A stretch of DNA of 52,950 bases. Source: a virus. Shown piece after piece: positions 33,162 through 41,873 of the stretch (positions are counted from its first letter, which is position 1; each line of letters opens with the position of its first letter). The stretch is from positions 1-52,950 of IMG/VR virus record IMGVR_UViG_3300048032_000821; one strand, given 5' to 3'. Both the position numbers and the translations under genes were made by a program. Below the pieces are notes generated by a model. That model was not told the origin of the DNA, ran no database searches, and saw nothing but the letters and a program-made list of their open reading frames with translations.

Positions 33162-34169
33162 ATGTCAAATATTCTCTCACAAATCGGTAGTGCAGTTAAA
33201 GGTAAAATCGACGGCGTAAATACAGCGATATCCGCTGAAGAAGCCGCTCGTATCGCAGCTGACAATACCCTCACCACCAATCTTGCATCAGAAGCGAGCA
33301 CCGCTCGTGCAGCTGAAGCAGCTAACGCAAGCGCAATCAGCGACGAGGAAACTCGTGCAACCGCAGCTGAAGGTGTTTTAACTACTAATCTTGCATCTGA
33401 GGAAACCGCTCGTATCGCCGCAGTTTCTTCTGAAGCATCTGCTCGTTCTTCCGCTGATACCGCTCTTCAGGATAACATCGATGACGAAGAGACTGCTCGT
33501 ATCGCAGCTGACTCAACTCTTACCACTAACTTAACAGCCGAAGAAACCGCCCGTATCGCTGCAGTTTCTTCTGAAGCAAGCACCCGTGCATCTGCTGACT
33601 CCGCTCTTCAAGGTGAAATCGACGCTGAAGAAACCCGCGCACAAGCTGCTGAAAGTGTTCTTACAACTAACCTCGCAGCTGAAGAAACCGCTCGGATCGC
33701 AGCAGTTGCCGCTGAAGCTTCTACTCGTGCAGCAGCAGTAACTAACCTTGACAACACCAAGGCTAACCTTGCAGGCGCGGCTTTCACCGGTGCTGTTTCC
33801 GGAACCGATCTTACCCTTAGCGGAAATCTTACCGTTACTGGTACAACCACCAGCTTGGAAACCGTTAACTCTCAGGTTAAAGACTCCTTGATGCTTCTCA
33901 ATGACGGAGCAGCCGACAGCGCAAACAATGCTAATGACCTTGGTCTTATCATGGAGCGTGGATCTTCTGACGACGGAAATGTTGCAATCGTTTATGACGA
34001 AGGAATCGACAAGTTTGCATTGTACAAAACCAGTGCAGCAGCGACCGTGACCGACATCACCTCTGCCGACTCAAGTGCTGAGCTTATGGACATCAAAGTA
34101 AATGATGTTTTCGTAGGATCTGACAATCTTGGATCGCTTGCAGAATTCACCACAGCATTGAACGCATAA
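33162..34169 (+). CDS. Coiled-coil tail fibre protein
   Basis: 335 residues. Docking N-terminus MSNILSQIGSAVKGKI, then residues 20-200 made of repeated coiled-coil units (EEAARIAADNTLTTNL, EETARIAAVSSEASARSSAD, EETARIAADSTLTTNL). A shaft segment follows (LTLSGNLTVTGTTTSLETVN) and a C-terminal domain starting SQVKDSLMLLNDGA and MERGSSDDGNVAIVYDEG, the pattern seen in many marine phage fibres. The repeats are similar enough for length variation by recombination. A strong terminator follows at 34198. Confidence 0.82.
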   Translation: MSNILSQIGSAVKGKIDGVNTAISAEEAARIAADNTLTTNLASEASTARAAEAANASAISDEETRATAAEGVLTTNLASEETARIAAVSSEASARSSADTALQDNIDDEETARIAADSTLTTNLTAEETARIAAVSSEASTRASADSALQGEIDAEETRAQAAESVLTTNLAAEETARIAAVAAEASTRAAAVTNLDNTKANLAGAAFTGAVSGTDLTLSGNLTVTGTTTSLETVNSQVKDSLMLLNDGAADSANNANDLGLIMERGSSDDGNVAIVYDEGIDKFALYKTSAAATVTDITSADSSAELMDIKVNDVFVGSDNLGSLAEFTTALNA

Positions 34170-34197
34170 GCGTAACAATCGCCTATTGAATCTCCTA

Positions 34198-34235
34198 AGG
34201 GGCCGGAGGCTAAAACCTCTGGCCCCTTTTTTTTT
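34198..34235 (+). terminator. Intrinsic terminator after fibre gene
   Basis: Arms 34198-34209 and 34216-34227 form a 12-bp stem (one wobble) with a 6-base loop, followed by eight T. It ends the fibre transcript two bases before the lipoprotein ATG. Confidence 0.92.
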
Positions 34236-34237
34236 CC

Positions 34238-34657
34238 ATGCGCGTAGTTCTAATTTACATATTTCTGGTCATTATCCTGGCATTGCTGGGGGGCTGTAGT
34301 ATGAAATCGCTGTACCCGGTTGCGGGAGCCACGGTAGGAGGGGGCACTGGCGCCCTGATTGGCGGACCGGCCGGAGGCGCTTTGGGAGCATTCGCTGGAG
34401 CGGCTAGTGGAGAAGTATTAAAGTCAGAAGCTGAAGTAAAAGCTGCGATCAAAACTGCTGAAGCAATAAGCAAAGGAGATGTTGAAGAGCTCGTAAAAAT
34501 TAAGATGGATGAGCACAAGGGGTGGTTCGAGAAAGCGGTAGATGGTATATATGACATACTGATGATTTCCGCATTAGCCACAGGACTCTATTTCATATTC
34601 CATTTCTGGTATGGAAGACATTTTGTAAAAAAATTATCTAAACAAGAAACCTCATGA
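34238..34657 (+). CDS. Glycine-zipper lipoprotein (139 aa)
   Basis: 139 residues. A hydrophobic signal ends in lipobox LLGGC (Cys20). Residues about 30-60 form a Gly/Ala-rich zipper (GATVGGGTGALIGGPAGGAL) able to insert into membranes. A charged helix follows, then a second membrane segment (ILMISALATGLYFIFHFWY) near residue 105 and a basic end. A lipidated, zipper-bearing and membrane-spanning phage protein next to a holin-like gene suggests lysis or envelope penetration; superinfection exclusion is another option. ATGA overlap with the next gene. Confidence 0.75.
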   Translation: MRVVLIYIFLVIILALLGGCSMKSLYPVAGATVGGGTGALIGGPAGGALGAFAGAASGEVLKSEAEVKAAIKTAEAISKGDVEELVKIKMDEHKGWFEKAVDGIYDILMISALATGLYFIFHFWYGRHFVKKLSKQETS

Positions 34658-34806
34658 ATGACACGCCTATGATTATTGGTTGGAGCGGAACCTTGGCCAC
34701 AGTATCCCTTGGTCAATGGAATGAAATCATCGCGGTAGTATGCGGAGTAGTAACGACTGTATACATGGCCACAAAATTAATCCAAACACTCAGAAAGAAA
34801 GACTAG
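34654..34806 (+). CDS. Holin-like single-span membrane protein (50 aa)
   Basis: 50 residues starting in the stop of the lipoprotein gene. Uncharged N-terminus, a hydrophobic segment around residues 24-43 (IIAVVCGVVTTVYMATKLI) and a basic C-terminal tail (LRKKD). This is the build of a small class II/III-type holin with N-out, C-in topology, though any small membrane protein could look alike. The soluble SleB endolysin at 8352 needs such a partner. The role is inferred from topology and neighbours. Confidence 0.55.
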   Translation: MNDTPMIIGWSGTLATVSLGQWNEIIAVVCGVVTTVYMATKLIQTLRKKD

Positions 34807-34810
34807 AACG

Positions 34811-34942
34811 ATGGCAGAATTTAAACCATGCGAAGGTTGTCCTGATAAGAAAAAAGCCCTGTGCACCAAGTTCAAAACTTGCTTGGGTGAGCAGAGTAAA
34901 AAAGGCGACAAGAAACCGGTTCGTAAGGGTACTTACGGATAA
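34811..34942 (+). CDS. Four-cysteine mini-protein (43 aa)
   Basis: 43 residues, MAEFKPCEGCPDKKKALCTK then FKTCLGEQSKK and a basic tail. Cysteines at 7, 10, 18 and 24 (CxxC, C, C) could hold a zinc ion. It starts four bases after the holin-like gene. Similar tiny Cys-rich proteins recur in this genome (787, 9758, 41709). Function unknown. Confidence 0.6.
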   Translation: MAEFKPCEGCPDKKKALCTKFKTCLGEQSKKGDKKPVRKGTYG

Positions 34943-34990
34943 GTTCCGCAACCGGTTACTTTTTTGTAACCCGGTGTATATCTTCGCAGT

Positions 34991-36046
34991 ATGGAAACAG
35001 CTACTGCGGAGGTTGACTCCCCGCAAACAGAATCAGAGTTTAGCATTGAGAGTGCGTCTACGGACGATCTTCGCAATGCTTTGGGTATAACGCCAGCGAC
35101 CGAAGAAATTCAGCCAGCGACCGAAGAAGTTCAGCCTGAGGACTCAGTCCCAGAGCCGGAAGCCGAAGGTCAAAGTCCGGAGCCGCAAGCCGAAGAGGCT
35201 CAAGCCGAGGAAACTGAAGCGGACGAGGAGGAGAAGCTTGGAAAGCGCAGGATTCGTCCTCGCAACGAATTGGATCAGCAAGTCATTGATTTGTACAGAT
35301 CTGAGGGATTCCAAGGATCTTTCGCCGATGCTTCGAGAATCATCTACGGTCAGGAAGCGCAACAACCCGCTCAGCAATCAATTACGCCCAATCAGGAGCA
35401 AGTCGAGGCGACCGAGCCCGACCCAATCAGTGGCATTGATAAACAGACTGACGACATCCGTGCATCCATCCTTGAGCTTGAAGGAAAAGTAGAAAAAGCA
35501 GCAGAAGAGCTTGAAACCACGGAAGCCCTACGGCTTCAGCGGGAGATTATGAAACAAGAGCTTCAGTTGCAGACTCTCACTCTCCGTAAAGAGCAAATGG
35601 TGCAGGAAAGAGAACAGGTGGTTTATCAAACCCATCGCAGCAAAGCGATGGAAAGCCGTGACCGAGTCTACGATCGTTTTCCCGATCTGAAGGATAAGAG
35701 CAGTGTTCTTAGAAAGCAGTTCGATGATTATGTATCTCAGGCTCAGTCCGACCCCGACTACGCCGCAGTCTTTGACTCACCCCGCTGGCCAGAACTTTTG
35801 GCCAATGAATTCGCATCTATGGCAGTGCCGGCTCAGCCCGAAACGGCTCCGGCCCCAGCTCCGGCTCCTCAGCCGCAGGCTCCTCAGATGGGAACTCAAG
35901 CGAAGGTATTGACGACTGGGACTACGGCACAACCTGTAAACACTCCGGTTACCGCAGACGGCTTGCTTCAACAACTTCCTCAAATGAGTAATGATGATCT
36001 TTACAAATTGCTGGGAAGTCCAGGAGGAGCGACACCCCTGAGGTAA
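34991..36046 (+). CDS. Probable capsid scaffolding protein
   Basis: 351 residues placed directly before the major capsid gene. The N-terminal 90 residues are very acidic with a duplicated PATEE(I/V)QP. Residues 150-230 form a predicted coiled coil (ILELEGKVEKAAEELETTEA). A Pro/Ala/Gln linker (about 280-300) leads to a C-terminal helix (ADGLLQQLPQMSNDDLYKLL). Acidic, coiled-coil and with a short C-terminal capsid-binding helix is the usual design of phage scaffolds that leave the prohead before packaging. No sequence family is named; the call rests on composition and position. Confidence 0.65.
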   Translation: METATAEVDSPQTESEFSIESASTDDLRNALGITPATEEIQPATEEVQPEDSVPEPEAEGQSPEPQAEEAQAEETEADEEEKLGKRRIRPRNELDQQVIDLYRSEGFQGSFADASRIIYGQEAQQPAQQSITPNQEQVEATEPDPISGIDKQTDDIRASILELEGKVEKAAEELETTEALRLQREIMKQELQLQTLTLRKEQMVQEREQVVYQTHRSKAMESRDRVYDRFPDLKDKSSVLRKQFDDYVSQAQSDPDYAAVFDSPRWPELLANEFASMAVPAQPETAPAPAPAPQPQAPQMGTQAKVLTTGTTAQPVNTPVTADGLLQQLPQMSNDDLYKLLGSPGGATPLR

Positions 36047-36083
36047 TTGGAGATCAACTATCATCTCATAATTACAAAATACA

Positions 36084-37589
36084 ATGGCTATTAAAAATAT
36101 ACCCGGATCAGTTGGCGCTGGTCCTTTAGCAAACGCACAAGCCGCCGGAATAGACGGCGCGAATGTCGATCTAAAATCTAACACAACCTCATACTCTAAC
36201 CTCTTAGAAGGTCAGGAAAACTCCGATTTGCGTTCAAGACTTTGGTCTGAGCTCGTATCCCGTGACGCTAGAGAAAAGAACATCTTTTCAAAGTTCATCG
36301 GTGGCGAAGGAAGCGGAGCTCCAATAACTGAAAAACGCGACTTATCCGCAGGCGGAAGCGACAAAGTGACTTTCACTACTGTTGCTCCTATCCGTGGACA
36401 AGGCGTTCGTGGGGAAGAAATCCTCAAGAATGCGACTGATACCCTCGACTTCGGAACTTTCTCCGTTGAGGTTGATCTCGTTCGTCATGCAGTATCCTGG
36501 ACTCAAGTTCTTAAGCTCATGAGATTTACCGGCAAAACCATCGATCAGCTTTCTGCTGAGGTTATGTCCGAGTGGATGTCACGCACCGAGCAGGACCAAA
36601 TCCAATACGCACTTCGTCAAATCTGCTTGAAACACGCTACCGGATCCAACTTCATTTCTGGATACGGAACTGGTGCTAGCGGAGCTCTTAAATATGTTGA
36701 CGGATTAAGTACCGACATCATCCAAGAAGCTAAACAAGCTCTTATCGCTAACGGTGCTGAGCCTATGCAAACCGGCGGTGACGCTAACCAAGAAATTCCT
36801 GGTTACTTGTTCTTCGCTCCTGACGCATGCTTACGCCCATTGCGTTCTGACCCCGATTATCTCGAAGCTATCACATCTGCTGATGTTCGCAGTGCAGACA
36901 ACAAACTGTACAGCGGTTCCTACGCAAAATGGGACAACAACATCATCGCTAACCACAATGTAATCATTGACACCGCTCGTGGCCGTCAAGGTTCTCCTCT
37001 TCTTCCTACCTTCTATGCATATGAAGAAATCAATAATGCACAGTCTGGTATCGGTGGAACTGACGGAGACTACGCAGCTAACTTCCGTGGCGCACAAGTT
37101 CGCATCCCTGGTGGAGGCGGAGTAGCAATGGGAGCAAATGACAATGGAACATACTTCGTCCTTGGTATCGATACCAACGGAACTGTTGCATTGTACAGCT
37201 ACGACCAAAGCGACATCTCAGCATCTCTTGGAACAGTCACCCTTAGCCGTGTATCTGGCGACGGAGGATTAACCGGAAATGTTAAAACCGGAAACGCTTT
37301 CAGCGCTGGTGCAATGTTCGTACAAGCTAACGCAATCGGAACCCCAATCGGTTACGCTCTTGCGATGGGTAAAGACGCTATGTACATGGCAAAAGGCAAG
37401 ATCTACGGCGAGCAAATCTTCCACTATGACGACTTCGCAAACAGCGGCAACGAAGCTCACTTGAGCGCTGTCGGTGTTCAGTCTGTCTATGGTATGGCTG
37501 CCCGTCATGACACCCGCGGACGGATTCCTTCCGTACAACTCGTTGAAGTTGTTCGTCAGGTTCCTGGGTTGTCCTTGACCCAAGCGTAA
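36084..37589 (+). CDS. Major capsid protein (DUF4043/N4 gp56-like)
   Basis: 501 residues. The N-terminal third shows the phage capsid pattern of the DUF4043/N4 gp56 group: LRSRLWSELVSRDAREKNIF, SKFIGGEGSGAPITEKRDLS, KVTFTTVAPIRGQGV and FGTFSVEVDLVRHAVSW. The HK97-type fold is expected. Codon use is strongly biased (many AAC, GGA, CGT, GCT), unlike its neighbours, as for an abundant protein. It follows the scaffold by 37 bases and is closed by a terminator. About 100 residues (340-430) form a Gly/Thr-rich beta insertion that could be a surface domain. Confidence 0.88.
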   Translation: MAIKNIPGSVGAGPLANAQAAGIDGANVDLKSNTTSYSNLLEGQENSDLRSRLWSELVSRDAREKNIFSKFIGGEGSGAPITEKRDLSAGGSDKVTFTTVAPIRGQGVRGEEILKNATDTLDFGTFSVEVDLVRHAVSWTQVLKLMRFTGKTIDQLSAEVMSEWMSRTEQDQIQYALRQICLKHATGSNFISGYGTGASGALKYVDGLSTDIIQEAKQALIANGAEPMQTGGDANQEIPGYLFFAPDACLRPLRSDPDYLEAITSADVRSADNKLYSGSYAKWDNNIIANHNVIIDTARGRQGSPLLPTFYAYEEINNAQSGIGGTDGDYAANFRGAQVRIPGGGGVAMGANDNGTYFVLGIDTNGTVALYSYDQSDISASLGTVTLSRVSGDGGLTGNVKTGNAFSAGAMFVQANAIGTPIGYALAMGKDAMYMAKGKIYGEQIFHYDDFANSGNEAHLSAVGVQSVYGMAARHDTRGRIPSVQLVEVVRQVPGLSLTQA

Positions 37590-37627
37590 TGGAACGGATT
37601 TTTCCCTCCCCATAACCAATCAAACCG

Positions 37628-37662
37628 GCCTCTCCCTGACATTAGTTGGGGAGAGGCTTTTT
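37628..37662 (+). terminator. Intrinsic terminator after capsid gene
   Basis: Arms 37628-37636 (GCCTCTCCC) and 37649-37657 form a perfect 9-bp stem, followed by TTTTTA. It lies 39 bases after the capsid stop and would raise capsid mRNA relative to the tail genes. Confidence 0.85.
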
Positions 37663-37669
37663 ATATAAA

Positions 37670-37975
37670 ATGAAGATCATAATATTAGGAAAAAGTAATC
37701 AAATGGGTGCTACACCCAATATTCGTATAAAAGGCATGAGCCAAGTCCGATACAATTTCGTTTGGGACAAAGAGATCAGACATTTTGCTTTCGAGCCTGA
37801 GAACCAAAAACAAATAGATGATATCTTCCGTACGCAGGGTAAACTGTATAAGACTATGTTCTTTTCCGTCTACTTAGAACCCGAGACCAAAGCCCAAGAA
37901 GAAAAGCCAAAGGCCAAAAGCCGTAAGTCGAAGGTCAAAAGTCAACCGGTAGCGGAAGAGCTGGCGGTTTCCTAA
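37670..37975 (+). CDS. Hypothetical basic-tailed protein (101 aa)
   Basis: I start at the ATG at 37670; an upstream TTG at 37646 would lie inside the terminator stem. 101 residues: a small alpha/beta part with YNFVWDKEIRHFAFEPENQK and then a Lys/Glu/Ser-rich tail (EEKPKAKSRKSKVKSQ) that looks disordered. Placed between capsid and adaptor genes, it could be a head-completion or decoration protein. No recognised family. Confidence 0.65.
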   Translation: MKIIILGKSNQMGATPNIRIKGMSQVRYNFVWDKEIRHFAFEPENQKQIDDIFRTQGKLYKTMFFSVYLEPETKAQEEKPKAKSRKSKVKSQPVAEELAVS

Positions 37976-37984
37976 TATTTTTTA

Positions 37985-38737
37985 ATGATCGATATCACTT
38001 TCAAAGCTCTCAAGGATCAGCTTGCGTCTATGCTTGGAGCGGACGAAGCTGCCGATCTTCCACCGGTCGATGAGAACCGTTTGGAGATATGTATCAATCA
38101 GGCATATCGTGAATGTTACAATCCAATTGATGGGAGAAGAGCGATGTGGGCACAGAAGAAATTTACTCTGTCCTTTACTGAAATGCAGGCAGGAGTTTCT
38201 CTCCCTAGGCAGGTAACATCTGTTGATAAGATTCCTGTATTAGTAGGGGAGGGTCCATTATCTCCCATGACAGGGCCTGAGGCTGAGATCCGTGCGCGTT
38301 CTATTTTCTCATGGGATTTTCGAGCACCATCCGGTCGAGGATTAAGCTTTCCCATGTACAAGGAGAACGAAGCAGAAGTCGGTCGTCCTGTATGGTATTA
38401 TCTCGATAATCGTGATGACGGAAGTGACGCAGATGTAATCCCGAGATTCTATTTATATCCGATTCCTGACAAAGCATATGATGTTGAAGTCTATGCGAAT
38501 GTCATTCCCGATCCATTGGATAATGACACGGATAAACCAAGAATTCCGTCCGAGCTTGTATGGGATATTATGTATCCAATTGCCCAGGCAAAACTTCTTT
38601 CCGATCCCAGATATAATGGCGCAAATAAAGAGTTTATCGCGCGCATGGCGGAAGAGGCTAGGAAAAGATTACGGACATTGGTCACCCCGCAAAAGCATAA
38701 AGGCTCACTTCGTTTAACCCGCCGAGTCGGCTGGTAA
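37985..38737 (+). CDS. Head-tail adaptor (tail tubular protein A-like)
   Basis: 250 residues. The N-terminal helices (FKALKDQLASML; ENRLEICINQAYRECYN) followed by a beta-rich core with RFYLYPIPDKAYDVEVYANV and a C-terminal helix pair (AQAKLLSDPRYN, FIARMAEEARKRLR) follow the plan of podovirus adaptor proteins (T7 gp11-like), which form a 12-fold ring under the portal. Length and position after the capsid gene fit. Similarity is judged by pattern, so the call is probable rather than certain. Confidence 0.65.
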   Translation: MIDITFKALKDQLASMLGADEAADLPPVDENRLEICINQAYRECYNPIDGRRAMWAQKKFTLSFTEMQAGVSLPRQVTSVDKIPVLVGEGPLSPMTGPEAEIRARSIFSWDFRAPSGRGLSFPMYKENEAEVGRPVWYYLDNRDDGSDADVIPRFYLYPIPDKAYDVEVYANVIPDPLDNDTDKPRIPSELVWDIMYPIAQAKLLSDPRYNGANKEFIARMAEEARKRLRTLVTPQKHKGSLRLTRRVGW

Positions 38738-38741
38738 TATC

Positions 38742-39968
38742 ATGGCCAAAGACCTGACAATCAGGCTTCTGGGTCGTCCACAGGTAACTAAGGATGATCA
38801 AGTTGGTTATCAGCGCATAGCCCGACAGTATGTGGTCGAAGGCTACAGGGCCAGTCAGGCAGGAATCAATGATCCCAGCAATCCATTATTTCTGGCTGTG
38901 GGAACTGCGGATGAAGAATTTACCGATCATTATTTGGTAAATCAAAAAATTACCCCCAAGCAGGGATCTGTTGATACGGCATATTTGAGCCGTGAATTTG
39001 TTGAGATCCGCAATACCCATGTACAGGAATCAGTAGTAGCGACAAATGATATTAGACGAATTCGTCGTACATTTGTTGTCCTCCGTGCAGATCATGCTCG
39101 TGGATATTCAACTGCACAGTTTGCAAAACATCCGCTTAATGGCGGTGGGTATGAACCATGGGATTATGCTCCCTCAAATGTGAGCACACCTCCGGGTGTA
39201 GCTACCCACTCACTACCGTCAGAAACGGGACTGAATAAACCACCGGGAATCGGGGAAGATGATAACGCAGGATTGTATGATGCGTTAAACACTCGTAATG
39301 ATGTAAATACTGGCGACTGGTTAAAAGGCACCGTTCAAACATCTATGTCCCAGCCGGGTGTTGATGTATGGAGTGTTGAATGGGTGACCCATAATTCTCC
39401 CTACTGGAATGCAGGTGTTAAAAAAGGAAGTTCTTCCAGTTTTAAACCGCCCAAGGTTGTATCCTTTGATAAGGATGGTTTACGGATTGCGGATTTTGGT
39501 ACCGGAAGCGGGAGCACAACTTACAGTCAAATATCACAGTTTAATTTTTTCGTGGTTGCGGAAGCATTACCGCAGGACTTCGCAACATATTGGGGAGGAA
39601 CTGCGAATATTACACCTTCTGTAATGCTAGATTTTTCATTGACTGCATATACCGGACATCGCAACGGTTTCGATTTTCATAAGCTTATTCCAAACGCTAT
39701 TTTTAAATATTCGACTGCGGGCAACTTGGACGATCTCGCGACCGATATTGTACGGGGCTATAAATTCGGTCCTTACGAATCCCCTTATCCAACATTTAAA
39801 AACCATAAAATAGTCGATGGTGGTGGGACAATTACATGGCAGAATTCGTATGTAGCTTCCTCCACCTATGCCAATCTTGCCGGGGTTCAGGTATCTCCTG
39901 TTTTTACCAGCTCTGACGGTAATGAAAAAAGAAAAATTTGGAAAATAAGCACGACCTATGTTGGATGA
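38742..39968 (+). CDS. Virion-type protein of unknown function (408 aa)
   Basis: 408 residues, beta-rich and uncharged on the whole, with many Gly/Ser/Thr/Tyr. No signal peptide or coiled coil. The central part contains RRIRRTFVVLRADHARGYST and a Pro/Gly-rich linker (PPGVATHSLPSETGLNKPPG). It lies between the adaptor and a large tail-like gene in the same direction with short gaps, so it is probably a tail or neck structural protein. I cannot name its family. It overlaps the next gene by 11 bases. Confidence 0.7.
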   Translation: MAKDLTIRLLGRPQVTKDDQVGYQRIARQYVVEGYRASQAGINDPSNPLFLAVGTADEEFTDHYLVNQKITPKQGSVDTAYLSREFVEIRNTHVQESVVATNDIRRIRRTFVVLRADHARGYSTAQFAKHPLNGGGYEPWDYAPSNVSTPPGVATHSLPSETGLNKPPGIGEDDNAGLYDALNTRNDVNTGDWLKGTVQTSMSQPGVDVWSVEWVTHNSPYWNAGVKKGSSSSFKPPKVVSFDKDGLRIADFGTGSGSTTYSQISQFNFFVVAEALPQDFATYWGGTANITPSVMLDFSLTAYTGHRNGFDFHKLIPNAIFKYSTAGNLDDLATDIVRGYKFGPYESPYPTFKNHKIVDGGGTITWQNSYVASSTYANLAGVQVSPVFTSSDGNEKRKIWKISTTYVG

Positions 39969-41712
39969 TCCGGAAGAGAAATTCAAAGAGCTTAAAGAAA
40001 AGCTTGAGGATATAGATGCTCGGATTGATGAACTTGAGGAATCCGAAGAAACTATAGAGCCCGAGGAAGGGTTTCTTCAAATACACGGTTCATCCGATCA
40101 GTTTTTTCTACACTGGATTGATATCTCTGAAACAAGCTATTCTGAATGTGAAGATGTAGATTCTGTAGAAAAAGCACAAAAGGCATTTAAGGAGGCTGCT
40201 GAATATCGTGAGGATTCTGAAAATGATAAGCGGGGTATTTTACACGGAGATGTAATGGTGCTTCTTTGCAATAGTGCTAAGGAAGAGGATCAAGAATCGG
40301 GTGAGATCACATACACGGATTCCTGCTACTACGCCGGTATGTGTATAATAACTGACGGTCTGATGCAGGAAGAAAACCCTGTTTCCGATATAAAGATCGG
40401 AGCATCTATTGAGGAGGACGGTGAAACAGTTAAACAGTTCATCGCCTGGGATACATGCGGAGGAGAATCCTGCCCGGAAGATCCTGATACTATACAGTTT
40501 GATGAATTGAAACCACCGGAAAGCGGTGGTGGTGATGAGGATCTTAAAGGAATCGAGATTGCACAGCCGTTTGGATCATCCACGCTTCTGGCAAAACTTC
40601 ATGAACTTGAAACTCTGACATTTACGAAAAAAGAAGGTGAGGGTGGTGAAAATCCAGAGCCTGATCCTATAGAATATGTAATGTTCAAGGATGGAGATCC
40701 TTTTAATGCAGGTGCCTTATTTGAATTTTCAAATATCATTAATGAAGCTGATGATGGCTACGATGTGGAAGCGGGAGTCATGCAAGTTTCTTTGTACTCG
40801 GCATCCGGTAAAATTAAGGAAGTAAATTACAAAGCAAAGACATACGATCTAAAGACTGTGAGCATCAGCTCGGACAGTTGCGGTATGTTAAAAAGAGAAG
40901 ATGCTGAGGATGAAAATGGTGAGCCGATTAAAGAATCGGTAAAATTTATTTCCAAAGTTGAAGGCTCAGAACCTACTCATTATCTTAGTTCCTTACGAGC
41001 AGAGGCTGGTTCTGCCACAGTAAGTCTTGGAACTTTTGATCTGAGCAGTCTGATGGTTACCGAAGATAACTTTGAAAATGGGCATTTCTTTGTACCAAAA
41101 ATTGATGAGACTGGTGCTACTCTTAAACAAGTCTGTAGGGATATAGAAACGAAATCCGAAATACAGCTGCTAAAAGATTTTAAAATAGATGTCGTTCAAA
41201 CAGCGGAAGGTGATAACTGCACAAAAATTACGATCACCCCCAAAACTAAAAAAGAGACTTTTACATTTCATAGCGGACTACTGACAGATAAAACCGATGA
41301 CGATACCTGGGTATCGGGAACAGCTACCTCTTTTATAGTAGGAAAATGTTCTTCGGAAGATGGATGTCGTGATGCTGAACTAGGTGATCTATTTTTCTCA
41401 ACGGTCACCCGTTACTCAGGCTCTCCTGGTAATTGGACTCTTTACCGGAGCTATAATTACTCAAGCCCGATCCTTCTAAATGGTAGCGCGGTATACAACA
41501 ACCTAACAATAAGAGATGCTAGCGGAAATGTTTTATTTACTGGAACTCGTGGTGATGTGGGCTTCGTAAATACCTCTGTTTTTAATGGTAAAAATGCAAA
41601 CGATGATTGCGAAATACACATCAGCACAGATCTCCACTCTAGTGACATACCGAGAAGCAGTCTTATTAATGGTGAGCTTATTAAAACTGGGGAAAAATTA
41701 GTATTTTCATGA
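39958..41712 (+). CDS. Large acidic virion-type protein (584 aa)
   Basis: 584 residues. The first 35 residues form a highly charged coiled coil (EEKFKELKEKLEDIDARIDE). The remainder is acidic and beta-rich, with about a dozen cysteines, several as close pairs (SCYYAGMC, DTCGGESC, SEDGC). Cysteine abundance is unusual for a phage tail protein and could mean disulfides or metal sites. Short Gly-rich loops (PESGGGDEDLKG, KEGEGGENPEPDP) separate domains. Position suggests a tail, baseplate or spike component. Family not recognised. Confidence 0.7.
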   Translation: MLDDPEEKFKELKEKLEDIDARIDELEESEETIEPEEGFLQIHGSSDQFFLHWIDISETSYSECEDVDSVEKAQKAFKEAAEYREDSENDKRGILHGDVMVLLCNSAKEEDQESGEITYTDSCYYAGMCIITDGLMQEENPVSDIKIGASIEEDGETVKQFIAWDTCGGESCPEDPDTIQFDELKPPESGGGDEDLKGIEIAQPFGSSTLLAKLHELETLTFTKKEGEGGENPEPDPIEYVMFKDGDPFNAGALFEFSNIINEADDGYDVEAGVMQVSLYSASGKIKEVNYKAKTYDLKTVSISSDSCGMLKREDAEDENGEPIKESVKFISKVEGSEPTHYLSSLRAEAGSATVSLGTFDLSSLMVTEDNFENGHFFVPKIDETGATLKQVCRDIETKSEIQLLKDFKIDVVQTAEGDNCTKITITPKTKKETFTFHSGLLTDKTDDDTWVSGTATSFIVGKCSSEDGCRDAELGDLFFSTVTRYSGSPGNWTLYRSYNYSSPILLNGSAVYNNLTIRDASGNVLFTGTRGDVGFVNTSVFNGKNANDDCEIHISTDLHSSDIPRSSLINGELIKTGEKLVFS

Positions 41713-41873
41713 GCGAACAACAAAAGCCAAAAGAAGAATCCAAAGGTCTTGGAGATTCTATTAAAAAAGTGACGGAAGCATTACGAATTCCTCAATGTGG
41801 GGCCTGCAAGCGTAGGCAGGAAAAACTCAACCGATTGTTCCCGTACAAGAACGGTTCTAAAGATAAGAAGTGA
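41709..41873 (+). CDS. Small protein with QCGACKRR motif (54 aa)
   Basis: 54 residues that exactly bridge two large tail genes: its ATG overlaps the previous stop (ATGA) and its stop overlaps the next GTG start (GTGA). The C-terminal half, PQCGACKRRQEKLNRLFPYK, matches a CxxCxxRxxxLNxLxPY pattern that recurs in short proteins of many phages, of unknown function. The coupling on both sides is good evidence of translation. A single CxxC cannot form a full zinc site alone, so dimerisation or partner binding is likely. Confidence 0.7.
   Translation: MSEQQKPKEESKGLGDSIKKVTEALRIPQCGACKRRQEKLNRLFPYKNGSKDKK

Noticed and set aside
34946-34977. Intrinsic terminator before the scaffold gene (ACCGGTTAC, T run, GTAACCCGGT)
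   Set aside because: The T run is in the loop, not after the stem, and the stem has a bulge; it is probably a leader hairpin only.
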